A DNA stretch of 7,835 nt, taken from positions 1 to 7,835 of the forward strand of contig NZ_JACIYL010000134.1 of NCBI RefSeq assembly GCF_014359955.1, given 5' to 3'. Source of the DNA: Thermogutta sp. (GTDB lineage: Bacteria > Planctomycetota > Planctomycetia > Pirellulales > Thermoguttaceae). Below the pieces are notes generated by a model, which was given only the letters and a program-made list of their open reading frames with translations, had not been told where the DNA came from and did not search any database. The position numbers and the translations under genes are program-made. Each line of letters starts with the position of its first letter. The first letter of the stretch is position 1. Below, piece after piece: positions 1-7,021 of the stretch.

Positions 1-2
1 TC

Positions 3-3000
3 AACTTCTCGGATGGTGTCCGGGATCCCCAGTTTTTCCAGGCATGGAATGCGCTTTTTGTTTCCCTGGGTCTGACCGACTCAACAAACAGGGAAGCCGA
101 CACCCAAACACCGCGACTTGAGAAACTCCGGAAATACCTTGTGCACAGCGGTGAGGAACTCGCCCAACAGAACACCGCATTTTCCGACTTGACCCGAGCT
201 CAATTTGTTCTCAACTTTCTTTTTGACACCGTCATCCCGGCGTACCGTGAGTTTCACCGGGACCTGTTGAGCCACTGGAGCGCCGATGACTACTGCCATC
301 CCTTTTTGCTCGCGCGATTCTGCGAGGGGATTCTGGCAACCCTCGCCGGCACGGATGGCGAACCTGCGGTTTCTGAAACACTTGTCCAAGCCACCCTCAA
401 GCAACTCAACGACTATCTGGGGTACCGGCCGATCGCTATTCTCGAAGGCGACCGTCGGTGCAAACCGTACGATCATGAGTACGTCTGCGCGGTCCCTCTC
501 TGGGTGAAAGGAGCCGGAGCCGCTGCAGGGCGTTATCAGACGCTTCTCGAAATGGCTCTTAACATCCTGCGGGAAACCCCCGAAGAGTTGCGTCGTGCGG
601 CCCTTTTCGATCTCGAACAACTCGAGGAAATCGTGCTCGATCCTCGCGGATATGATATGGATCACCCCGTCCAACAGCGGCCGAATTACCTCTACGGACT
701 GTGGGATCCTCACAAGCTCAACAGGCGGGGATATTACTGTCGGTTCGTGCTCCACGACGCTCACATCGAGAGCGTTTTATCCCGTGTCGAAGAAGCAGAC
801 CCGGCAGATCGTGAGGAACGCCTGTTCGAAGCAGCGGCTGTTCTCGCCGGCACCACCCTGATGGCCTCCGGTATCTGCGGGGATCGGCCGGGCGGCATCC
901 TCTCGACTATTCCAATCGACCGCTGGCTCCACGGCATCGCCAGACTTCGCGACCAGTTTTACACGGATTTGTTGAACCGCTGCAGTGGCCCAAGGCGGAC
1001 CCGATTGGAGGAAGAAGCACGGCAGCTCCGACAGCCCTTCGGCGGAACCCGGCAGGCCCTCAACCAACGATTGTCAGCGTATCGATCCCAGGAATTATGT
1101 GCCGCTGCGTGGGCATACTGCTTTGCGCGAATGGGGGCGATCCAGGAAGCCCGCCGCTGGATGCACCGCATCCACTCAGGCGCCGCCCGCATCCGCTGTG
1201 AGATTCGATGTCAGCTCAGCGAATGCGAATGGCTTCTGCGCCGTGGGAGGATCAAGGAATCGGCCGCCCGGCTGACTGAGGCTGTCGATCTGCTTCACCG
1301 CGCGATCGCCTGTGGGGCAGTTATCGACCCCTGGTGCATTCTGGGATTTGGTGGCCTGTTTCCCATTTTCGAACACACCCGGGATTCGATTTACGACCAC
1401 CGTGTCGATCAGTTGGTCGGCCTGATGAGGGAACTGTTCCAGCAGTTCGCGGCGCTGCGGCGGGAGGCGGCCGCTTCCGGCGATCTCGACCTGGATGCCC
1501 AGATCGCCCAACAGGCCGCAACGCTGGCGGAATGGTGGGACCAGTTCGGAACTACGGCCATCTCGGATATCAACAGTTTTATAGCACGGGAGGAATGTGA
1601 GGCCTCTGAGCAGGTGGCGGGCGTTCTCCACGACTGGCGACAGCAACCCAGCGAAGCTCACAATCTCGCATTCTGGCGCGAACATGCCGAATCGCTCCGA
1701 TCGGCGATCAGCTACGGACTCCTCGTCGATACCCTCGTCCAGCACGGCGACCTGCGCGCTGCGATGGCCCTTTTGGTGCATTGGGCTTCCCGGGCACACG
1801 AAGTCGGACTGGGTAGCGGCGAGATCTCGTTCCAGGTCATCGTACTGCGATGGTTCCAGGCCTTTTGGAAACAGGAGAAGAACGCGCACCATCGATGGGA
1901 TCAAACCCGCAAATTTTTGGACTTTCTCGAAGCAAATGCGGAAGACTTTTTTCGCGTTCCGAAACTCTCCGAACTGCTCGGACGGACCGAACGCCAGGCC
2001 GCTCCTTTCAGCGGAGAAGAAGAGCCCGACAGCGGAACGGAAGATCTCTTCGAGGCGGCTTACGAGGGTGTCGTATTCCGTGACAGCGCCGATGACGGTT
2101 ATGAAGGATCGATCGTGGACGATGACATTCCCACCGACTTCGGCCTGGCTGCCGTCCACAACGAAATTTTTGATCGCTGCAATTTTCTCAGCGCCATAAT
2201 GCTGATCCGTTTTGATTCACTCCTCGGAACCCTCTATCAACTCCCCGAGGACGAATTCACCAGGGAAACACTGATCAACTGGTATCGCCACAGCCATCGC
2301 GTCCAGCAGGATCTCCTTCAACTGGCTGAGGATTTGCGACGTTTTCCCGTACCACCTCCGGGCAACTCGCTGGACAGCATGATCGAATTTGAGCGCCGGA
2401 GAAACATCCGCGAAACACTTTTGGAGCGGGCTCTCCATGCGGCACTGGACATCGCAAACCTGAGATTTTTGATCAGGGCCGCCATGGGAGAGCGCTTCCC
2501 ATCTGAACTGAGCGCCCGCGACGAATGGGAAGACGTTTATTCTGGTCTGCTGCGGTCTGTTCTTTTCTCACAATCTGAAGTCTTCGAGGAAACTCTGGAA
2601 AAAATCCCCGCCCTCGTCAGCGAAAGACCGGTCCTTTACCAGCCCATTACCCGCGGCGGTTCACCCAAAACTTACTTCGAAGCTCGGGTACTCCATCGTT
2701 CTCTCGGCCTGTTGGTTTACCTGGCATCTCGGGCAGGTTGGGTTCTGCCGGCGCTCAGTGTCGTCAGCTTCGTCAAGAGCGCCGAGCAATCCCAGGTGGA
2801 AAGTGGCGGAAAGGTCTCGGAGATCGAACGGCTGTTTGAGGCCCTTGCCGAGGGCATCATGGCGGCACTTGTTTCGGCACCTCAAAATCCCAAGATCTCC
2901 GCCGAAGAACACCGGCATCGCATTCTCGAAAACCTGATCACCGTCGGACAGGTGCTTGCTGATTTCTGGATGGCCCTGTCCCAGGAAATTTATCTTTCCA

Positions 3001-3944
3001 CCCTGGAAACGACGCCATTTCAAAAACAATGGCGCGATCTCCGCAAGTTTATCATGGATTACGGCCAGGCCATTTTTACTCCCACATTTATGGCCCAGGC
3101 GAATTTGCGCGGTGTATTGACCACCGGGACACTGCGATGGCTGGAAGCGGCCATTGAATCCGATGAACCCCGGTTTCACAAGCTGGGCGACGACGTGCGA
3201 TCAGGGGAACTCGCCCTGTCCAAGGCGGGCGAATACCTCCGTTTCATTATCGAGAGCATTTTGGAAAACTATGAAGACTATCTCGACTATAACAGCATGA
3301 CTGTCCAGTCCGATTATGGACAGAATCTTTACATCCTTCTGGAATTCCTTAAAGTCAAGGCAGAATTTCTCCGCCGCCAGTGGATGCTCAAACCCTTTAT
3401 CGTCGCCCACCGCGTCCTTCTCCTTCATGACCAATGGGAGCTGGCCGAAGCCTGGGAAAACGAACTGGCTACGCAGTTCCGCGGCTGGGATGAGGTCTTC
3501 CTCAAAAAATACGAACGGCTGCGGAAGATGCATGGGATTCATCTGGCCGGCTTGTACGAACTCTTGAAAGGCGGATGCCTGCGACCGCTTCAAGAGGCCC
3601 ATGTCGCAGCGCTCGTCCGTCCTGCTATGCGGGAGCTTTCCACCGGCCAGCCTGGCCGTCACTTTGAACAATTCGCGCAGCGTGCGGAAAAATTGGGGTC
3701 GTTCCATATTCCATTCGGTTACCGACGACCGGACTGGATGGAAGACCTGGAACAGGCCATCGACCGGGCGGAAATCGATCTGGAAGTGCTCGAACGGCCG
3801 TGGGAATGGGCAAGGCCAGCCTGGCAGGCAGGGGCTTTTCCGGTCGCCCAGTCCGACGACATTGTGAAGCAGGTCACCGACTGGGGACGCGCCATCCGCC
3901 GCGGATTCCGCGTCCTCTTTTCCTTTCCGCGAGATGAAGAATGA
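3..3944 (+). CDS. Very large uncharacterised helical protein, 5' end outside the window
   Basis: I do not recognise a named family. The frame is open from the first bases of the window to a TGA at 3942-3944, giving at least 1,313 residues. A GTG at 141 is the first usable start, but the 46 codons before it have no stop and read like protein (for example DPQFFQAWNALFVSLGL), and no good ribosome site precedes the GTG, so the real start is probably upstream. The protein looks almost wholly alpha-helical and soluble, with no signal peptide or clear membrane segment in the visible part. TPR-like helical hairpins can be read at about 1100-1310 (ARMGAIQEARRW, then LLRRGRIKESAARL) and 1711-1806 (LVQHGDLRAAMALL). 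A strongly acidic stretch at about 2010-2145 divides it into two helical halves. The C-terminus is basic and aromatic. A scaffold role is a guess from helical-repeat architecture. It converges on the methyltransferase gene. Coding status is near certain; function is unknown. Confidence 0.93.
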   Translation, partial: NFSDGVRDPQFFQAWNALFVSLGLTDSTNREADTQTPRLEKLRKYLVHSGEELAQQNTAFSDLTRAQFVLNFLFDTVIPAYREFHRDLLSHWSADDYCHPFLLARFCEGILATLAGTDGEPAVSETLVQATLKQLNDYLGYRPIAILEGDRRCKPYDHEYVCAVPLWVKGAGAAAGRYQTLLEMALNILRETPEELRRAALFDLEQLEEIVLDPRGYDMDHPVQQRPNYLYGLWDPHKLNRRGYYCRFVLHDAHIESVLSRVEEADPADREERLFEAAAVLAGTTLMASGICGDRPGGILSTIPIDRWLHGIARLRDQFYTDLLNRCSGPRRTRLEEEARQLRQPFGGTRQALNQRLSAYRSQELCAAAWAYCFARMGAIQEARRWMHRIHSGAARIRCEIRCQLSECEWLLRRGRIKESAARLTEAVDLLHRAIACGAVIDPWCILGFGGLFPIFEHTRDSIYDHRVDQLVGLMRELFQQFAALRREAAASGDLDLDAQIAQQAATLAEWWDQFGTTAISDINSFIAREECEASEQVAGVLHDWRQQPSEAHNLAFWREHAESLRSAISYGLLVDTLVQHGDLRAAMALLVHWASRAHEVGLGSGEISFQVIVLRWFQAFWKQEKNAHHRWDQTRKFLDFLEANAEDFFRVPKLSELLGRTERQAAPFSGEEEPDSGTEDLFEAAYEGVVFRDSADDGYEGSIVDDDIPTDFGLAAVHNEIFDRCNFLSAIMLIRFDSLLGTLYQLPEDEFTRETLINWYRHSHRVQQDLLQLAEDLRRFPVPPPGNSLDSMIEFERRRNIRETLLERALHAALDIANLRFLIRAAMGERFPSELSARDEWEDVYSGLLRSVLFSQSEVFEETLEKIPALVSERPVLYQPITRGGSPKTYFEARVLHRSLGLLVYLASRAGWVLPALSVVSFVKSAEQSQVESGGKVSEIERLFEALAEGIMAALVSAPQNPKISAEEHRHRILENLITVGQVLADFWMALSQEIYLSTLETTPFQKQWRDLRKFIMDYGQAIFTPTFMAQANLRGVLTTGTLRWLEAAIESDEPRFHKLGDDVRSGELALSKAGEYLRFIIESILENYEDYLDYNSMTVQSDYGQNLYILLEFLKVKAEFLRRQWMLKPFIVAHRVLLLHDQWELAEAWENELATQFRGWDEVFLKKYERLRKMHGIHLAGLYELLKGGCLRPLQEAHVAALVRPAMRELSTGQPGRHFEQFAQRAEKLGSFHIPFGYRRPDWMEDLEQAIDRAEIDLEVLERPWEWARPAWQAGAFPVAQSDDIVKQVTDWGRAIRRGFRVLFSFPRDEE

Positions 3945-4047
3945 ATCCCTCTGGCCGCCAGGAAACATCACTTGAAATCCCGGCGGAGTAGAAACGCCCA
4001 ACACCCTCCCAGCAGGACTCCGTCACACCGCCCGTCGCCGATCCCTT
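3945..4047. other. Convergent spacer without a clear terminator
   Basis: This 103-bp spacer separates two genes whose 3' ends face each other. A shared bidirectional terminator might be expected, but I see only weak pairings: a 4-bp CTGG/CCAG palindrome just after the first stop codon, and CCGCC/GGCGG with a 26-nt loop. Neither is followed by a T-run on either strand. Termination may be Rho-dependent or overlap the coding ends. Confidence 0.6.
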
Positions 4048-4911
4048 TTATTCGGACGCGGATTGGTGGCTTTGAACCTGCGATGATGCCCCCGAAACCA
4101 TTCTCTGCCGCCGGGCTTCATAAAGAAGAATAGCTGCCGCTACGGAGACATTGAGGCTGTCCGCCCGTCCCAGCATTGGAATGCGGACAGATTTCACCCA
4201 ATCCTGGCGCCACACGGGGCCCAGGCCTTCTGCCTCGCTGCCCAGAATAATGGCCGTAGGTCCCGTCAGGTCTTCTTGGAAGTAGTCAGCGGCCCCATCC
4301 ACCCGAGCCGCCACACATCTCAGCCCATGCTGGCGCAAAAACTCCAGAACTTCAGCACCGCTGGCCGCCACAACGGGCAGGCAAAAGATGGTCCCCAAAC
4401 TTGCCCGAATGGCAGCGGGATTATAGACGTCACACCGTAGATCGGCGGCCACAACCGCAGCAGCCCCAGCGCCGTCAGCCGTGCGGATCATCGCCCCAAG
4501 GTTCCCAGGTTTTTCGATCCCTTCCACAACGAGGACAAGGGGTGCTTCCGAACCATCCTTGAGCGTGAGGTCCTTTAGGGAGAATGTCGGACACCGAGCG
4601 ATAGCGACCACTCCCTCCTCTCGCTCGCCATATGTGACTTTTTCGAAGAGGCGTTTGGGCGTCTCAAGGATCGTGACGTTCCGGCCAGCAAGCATCTCTA
4701 CGAGTTGCTTCGCCTTTTCGGTAGCAACTGTGGGGCAGTAAAACACCTCTTCGACGACCACCCCGGCCTCGCAGGCCCGCTCGATTTCCCGTACACCGTC
4801 GATGATGATACGTCCCGTCTTGCGCCGTTCGTCCGATTTACGAAGGGCCATCGCTTCTTTGACGCGACGGTTTTGAAAACTCTCAATGCGCAGCCACATA
4901 TGATTTGGCAT
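4048..4911 (-). CDS. TrmH/SpoU-family RNA 2'-O-ribose methyltransferase
   Basis: A 287-residue SPOUT-class enzyme that uses S-adenosylmethionine to methylate a ribose 2'-OH, most likely in rRNA. Residues about 33-105 match the SpoU substrate-binding (L30e-like) domain. The catalytic domain carries motif 1 at residues 130-150 (EGIEKPGNLGAMIRTADG, with Asn137 and Arg143), motif 2 at 222-230 (ILGSEAEGL) and motif 3 at 244-265 (IPMLGRADSLNVSVAAAILL). These form the trefoil-knot cofactor site, and all key residues are present, so the enzyme looks active. Length is normal for the stand-alone TrmH/RlmB/TsnR-like group. The start ATG at 4911 puts the family's usual 'ESFQNRRVK' opening at residue 10; a second ATG lies four codons later and neither has a strong Shine-Dalgarno. 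The target nucleotide cannot be told from sequence, so no symbol is given. It is divergent from the exported-protein gene and convergent with the large gene. Confidence 0.95.
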   Translation of the reverse strand: MPNHMWLRIESFQNRRVKEAMALRKSDERRKTGRIIIDGVREIERACEAGVVVEEVFYCPTVATEKAKQLVEMLAGRNVTILETPKRLFEKVTYGEREEGVVAIARCPTFSLKDLTLKDGSEAPLVLVVEGIEKPGNLGAMIRTADGAGAAAVVAADLRCDVYNPAAIRASLGTIFCLPVVAASGAEVLEFLRQHGLRCVAARVDGAADYFQEDLTGPTAIILGSEAEGLGPVWRQDWVKSVRIPMLGRADSLNVSVAAAILLYEARRQRMVSGASSQVQSHQSASE

Positions 4912-5133
4912 CTTTATTCACACACTGATGTCCGAATTTAACAACAATCGACAGTATTTCGCATCCTACCATTTCCAGATGCGGCGCCAATTCCAAATAC
5001 TCGAGTCCTTCGTTTATTAACAAGAGCTGTCAGTCTCCTTCGCAATCTTCGCCACACCCCTTCCACTGTATGAATTCCCATTCACAGGATGCAATCCCAA
5101 CCACCTAGGGACGAAACGTCTTTGTGCCCTGCG

Positions 5134-5223
5134 GGCGAACCCTGGGAACTCTATGACACGGGAGCCGATCACTGGGAAAGCCTGCCGGTCGTATTCACAC
5201 GTAGCGACGCTCAACGGTTGGCA
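5134..5223 (+). pseudogene. Possible remnant of a sulfatase C-terminal tail
   Basis: The + strand frame reads GEPWELYDTGADHWE and ends near DAQRLA. Type I (formylglycine-dependent) sulfatases commonly end with a segment of the form WELYD..xD..E..(N)DLA....P..V..LA, and here both the anchor motif and the spacing to the final LA agree closely. Nothing else of a sulfatase is present: no C-x-P-x-R active-site motif, no metal-binding residues, and an in-frame stop (TGA at 5071) lies just upstream. The surrounding frame runs from an ATG at 5089 to a TGA at 5302 but loses resemblance after the LA. I read this as a decayed 3' end of a lost sulfatase gene. A chance match in a non-coding frame is the alternative. 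Confidence 0.35.
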
Positions 5224-5582
5224 AACCCACGGACTAATTTTCCCGCGACACCGATCCCCGCATTATGCAGAAAACCACATCGTTTCCGCGATCCGCCGGA
5301 TTGAAATCTAAACACAGGAATTGTTCATCTCTATATTCGTCAGTGACGGCCGTGGGATAGGGCGTGTGCAGTGGAGACCGCACATTCCAATCCCGCAGCC
5401 ACGCCGGTAATCTGTCCTCATCTTCCTGAAGCACCATACTCAGCACCGTGATCATTAGCACAGATCCGTGATCCTGATCCGGAACCCAGTCGCGATCGGC
5501 CGCTAAAAGGCGGGAAGATACGATGCAGCGATTTAGGCGATTCGTCGAGGCAATTGCGCGAAACTTCCCCGGGTTGACGAGT

Positions 5583-5591
5583 TGTTATAAT
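5583..5591 (+). promoter_or_regulatory. Extended -10 promoter for the exported-protein gene
   Basis: TGTTATAAT is a consensus TATAAT hexamer preceded by the TGn element of extended -10 promoters recognised by sigma-70-type factors. The sequence 17 bp upstream of the hexamer (near 5563-5568) is a poor -35, which extended -10 promoters tolerate. Predicted transcription start is about 5598, giving a leader of roughly 50 nt before the ATG at 5648. The call rests on motif match and position only. Confidence 0.6.
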
Positions 5592-5635
5592 AGGTCCCGA
5601 AACCAGTGTAGCAATTTCCCTGAAAACTTAAGTAC

Positions 5636-5641
5636 AGGAAG
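5636..5641 (+). promoter_or_regulatory. Ribosome binding site for the exported-protein gene
   Basis: AGGAAG lies six bases before the ATG at 5648. It is a good Shine-Dalgarno at workable spacing and is the main reason for choosing this start despite the long N-terminal region it implies. Confidence 0.6.
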
Positions 5642-5647
5642 ACCGCC

Positions 5648-6784
5648 ATGCCGAAGAAGACGATTTCCAGCCGTGCATTGCTGTTTACTGTTTGTGCAGG
5701 TTCCGCTCCAGAAGCCCGTTGTCAATCCCAACCTCTGTCCGTTGGGGTCTGGCGACGACTTATTTTGCTCGCTTTGATGGTTTTGTCAGCGAACGTTGCC
5801 CGCTTTGCCCTGGGCGAGCAGAAGCCCAGATACACCGTGACGGAAACCGACGACCGCATCACTGTGGTGACACCCCATCTGGAGCTGGCCATCCAAAAGA
5901 GAGGATACGTCAGCGGTATCGCCGCGCAGTCGTTTGTCGATCGGAAAACGGGATTCAGGGACGCCGGGTTCGGCCTGGATATCGTGGACTGGCTAATGGA
6001 GCCCGGTTCGGATGAGTCATACCGGAGTACGTTGCCGCCCGATCTGGTCTATCAATTTAATAATCTCTATCATGGTCAAATTCCCAAACGATCGATCGAA
6101 GGTCCACAGATCTGCACAAAAGCCAGAGAGCTTCATCCTCGGATCGTTCGCGGGAGGGACTTTGTTGCCATCCAGCAGGAATTCCGTTATTATCTCGCGG
6201 CACCAGGGAAAAAAGCGGGGTCTGTCTGGCGGCAGTGGATTGTCGTTCCCAGCGATACCCGGTACGTCTTTACAATGGACAGTGTCGAAATTGTCAATGA
6301 TAGTCCTGCGTTATTTCTTCGCATAGATATGCCGGGGCACATCCGACACAAAAAAGGAGACACTTTCGACCTCATATATTTGAGTTATTTCGGTTTTATT
6401 CCTGCGAAAGAATTTTTTGAGGACTTTCCACCGGACGCTCGTTTCCGATACGTCCGCGGAGAGCAGCCGCTGCCTGATCGGTTCATTCGCGCCTACCGTC
6501 TGTGTGACCCCAAGACGGGCACCAAAGGGCCATGGTTGGCGGGAATGACCCTCGATCCCGCTATGGTGTACGACGCCTGGTGTCACCAGCGAGGCTACGT
6601 GTGCATGATTGAAGAGATTGGCGGTTATCCGATCAAGGCCGGCCAGACCTTCAGCGCCGCCTATATCATCGGATACTTCGACACGATCGGGGAAATGAAT
6701 ATGACCTACGACCAGTATGCCGGTGCCCGTGCGATTGAAGTGGACGAGTCCATCCCGCAGTGGCGTCTGATACCGGCCCGGTAG
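5648..6784 (+). CDS. Exported protein of unknown function, planctomycete-type
   Basis: 378 residues. I do not recognise a named domain, but its style (secreted, 'GFRDAG', 'VDWLMEPGSDE', 'EGPQIC', 'NDSPALFLRIDMPGHIRHKKGDTF', 'GPWLAGMTLDP', 'MIEEIGGYPIKAG') fits a conserved hypothetical family I associate with Planctomycetes; that is recollection, not a search result. A basic pair and hydrophobic core at residues 36-55 (RRLILLALMVLSA) look like a signal peptide, with possible cleavage after about residue 56. The mature part alternates short strands with aromatic and charged residues and has no further membrane segment, so a beta-rich periplasmic or surface protein is likely. The start is set by a ribosome site and an extended -10 promoter upstream. 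Oddly, about 35 residues precede the signal core, including a short hydrophobic patch (ALLFTVCAG, residues 10-18). An enzymatic role on carbohydrate is possible but unsupported by any motif I can name. Confidence 0.9.
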   Translation: MPKKTISSRALLFTVCAGSAPEARCQSQPLSVGVWRRLILLALMVLSANVARFALGEQKPRYTVTETDDRITVVTPHLELAIQKRGYVSGIAAQSFVDRKTGFRDAGFGLDIVDWLMEPGSDESYRSTLPPDLVYQFNNLYHGQIPKRSIEGPQICTKARELHPRIVRGRDFVAIQQEFRYYLAAPGKKAGSVWRQWIVVPSDTRYVFTMDSVEIVNDSPALFLRIDMPGHIRHKKGDTFDLIYLSYFGFIPAKEFFEDFPPDARFRYVRGEQPLPDRFIRAYRLCDPKTGTKGPWLAGMTLDPAMVYDAWCHQRGYVCMIEEIGGYPIKAGQTFSAAYIIGYFDTIGEMNMTYDQYAGARAIEVDESIPQWRLIPAR

Positions 6785-6798
6785 TGTTTTTCCTGTAG

Positions 6799-6822
6799 AG
6801 TGGTCGGGGAAGCCGCACCATT
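6799..6822 (+). repeat. Stem-loop just after the exported-protein gene
   Basis: TGGTCGG (6801-6807) pairs with CCG and ACCA (6813-6820), with one bulged C at 6816 and a five-base loop. The stem extends by an A-T and a G-T pair outwards. It starts 15 bases after the stop codon and could stabilise the mRNA 3' end or help termination, but there is no following T-run. Confidence 0.4.
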
Positions 6823-6887
6823 AGAACGGGGCAGAGTGCTCACAAATGCAGCGACCCGCCGAGCTTCGACCGCGCCCCCTACGTTTA

Positions 6888-6905
6888 TTCGCAAAAATGA
6901 GCGAA
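6888..6905 (+). repeat. Short stem-loop with A-rich loop
   Basis: TTCGC (6888-6892) and GCGAA (6901-6905) pair perfectly around the eight-base loop AAAAATGA. Five base pairs is short and could be chance; it is noted because it belongs to the row of hairpins before pgi. Confidence 0.3.
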
Positions 6906-6932
6906 AATGGTGGTTTCAGGCAATGGTTGTGC

Positions 6933-7001
6933 CGCATCGGCAGATTGTCAGCGCAGGACGCAGGGGTGTTGCCCGCCAATTGTCGAACAATCTGCTGTGC
7001 G
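6933..7001 (+). repeat. Long stem-loop, 15 bp with one bulge, upstream of pgi
   Basis: The left arm (6933-6948) and right arm (6987-7001) pair over 15 positions: CGCA with TGCG, then CGGCAGATTGT with ACAATCTGCTG, with a single bulged T at 6937 and one G-T wobble. The loop is 38 nt (6949-6986). The run GCAGATTGT/ACAATCTGC is perfect over nine pairs. This is much more pairing than expected by chance in so short a spacer. It ends 76 bases before the pgi start codon. It could be a cis-acting RNA element in the pgi leader, a processed 3' structure of the upstream transcript, or a small inverted-repeat element. No target-site duplication is evident. Confidence 0.55.
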
Positions 7002-7003
7002 TT

Positions 7004-7018
7004 GATTCGACGTGAATC
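7004..7018 (+). repeat. Small stem-loop following the long stem
   Basis: GATTC (7004-7008) and GAATC (7014-7018) pair around the loop GACGT. It begins two bases after the long stem ends. It is weak alone, but its tight packing between two stronger stems makes it worth recording. Confidence 0.3.
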
Positions 7019-7021
7019 TCA

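Larger units (their letters stand above)
4912..5647. other. Gene-poor spacer of about 740 bp
   Basis: No intact gene is convincing on either strand here, and no tRNA or known riboswitch is visible. The part nearest the methyltransferase start (4912-5040) is relatively AT-rich and should hold that gene's promoter, but I find no good -35/-10 pair. The middle holds the sulfatase-like tail fragment on the + strand and an open - strand frame at 5234-5586, each described separately. The right end holds the promoter and ribosome site of the exported-protein gene. The whole looks like a region of decayed sequence between two divergent genes. Confidence 0.6.

Noticed and set aside
81..764. 227-codon minus-strand open frame inside the giant gene
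   Set aside because: It lies wholly antisense to a continuous + strand gene, and its product has no recognisable domain. Long antisense frames are expected opposite GC-rich coding sequence.
1176..2159. 327-codon minus-strand open frame inside the giant gene
   Set aside because: Long, but fully antisense to the giant gene. The + strand product is continuous and helical through this region, while the antisense product has irregular composition and no motif.
2661..3179. 172-codon minus-strand frame
   Set aside because: A shadow of the giant gene, with no domain and no ribosome site worth noting.
3201..4004. 267-codon minus-strand frame running past the end of the giant gene
   Set aside because: Mostly antisense to the coding region. 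The part outside is only 60 bases and adds no coding signal or good start.
4821..4968. Short minus-strand frame starting at ATG 4968 and overlapping the methyltransferase start (reads VGCEILSIVVKFGHQCV)
   Set aside because: Only about 30 codons, no ribosome site, and it overlaps the well-supported methyltransferase N-terminus in another frame.
5574..5579. TTGACG as a -35 element
   Set aside because: It is only six bases from the TATAAT hexamer; a working -35 needs about 17. The promoter is better read as an extended -10 type.
6933..7001. The long inverted repeat as a rho-independent terminator or a miniature transposon
   Set aside because: No T-run follows on the + strand, the 38-nt loop is too long for an intrinsic terminator, and the flanks show no clear target-site duplication. 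Both remain less likely than a leader RNA structure.
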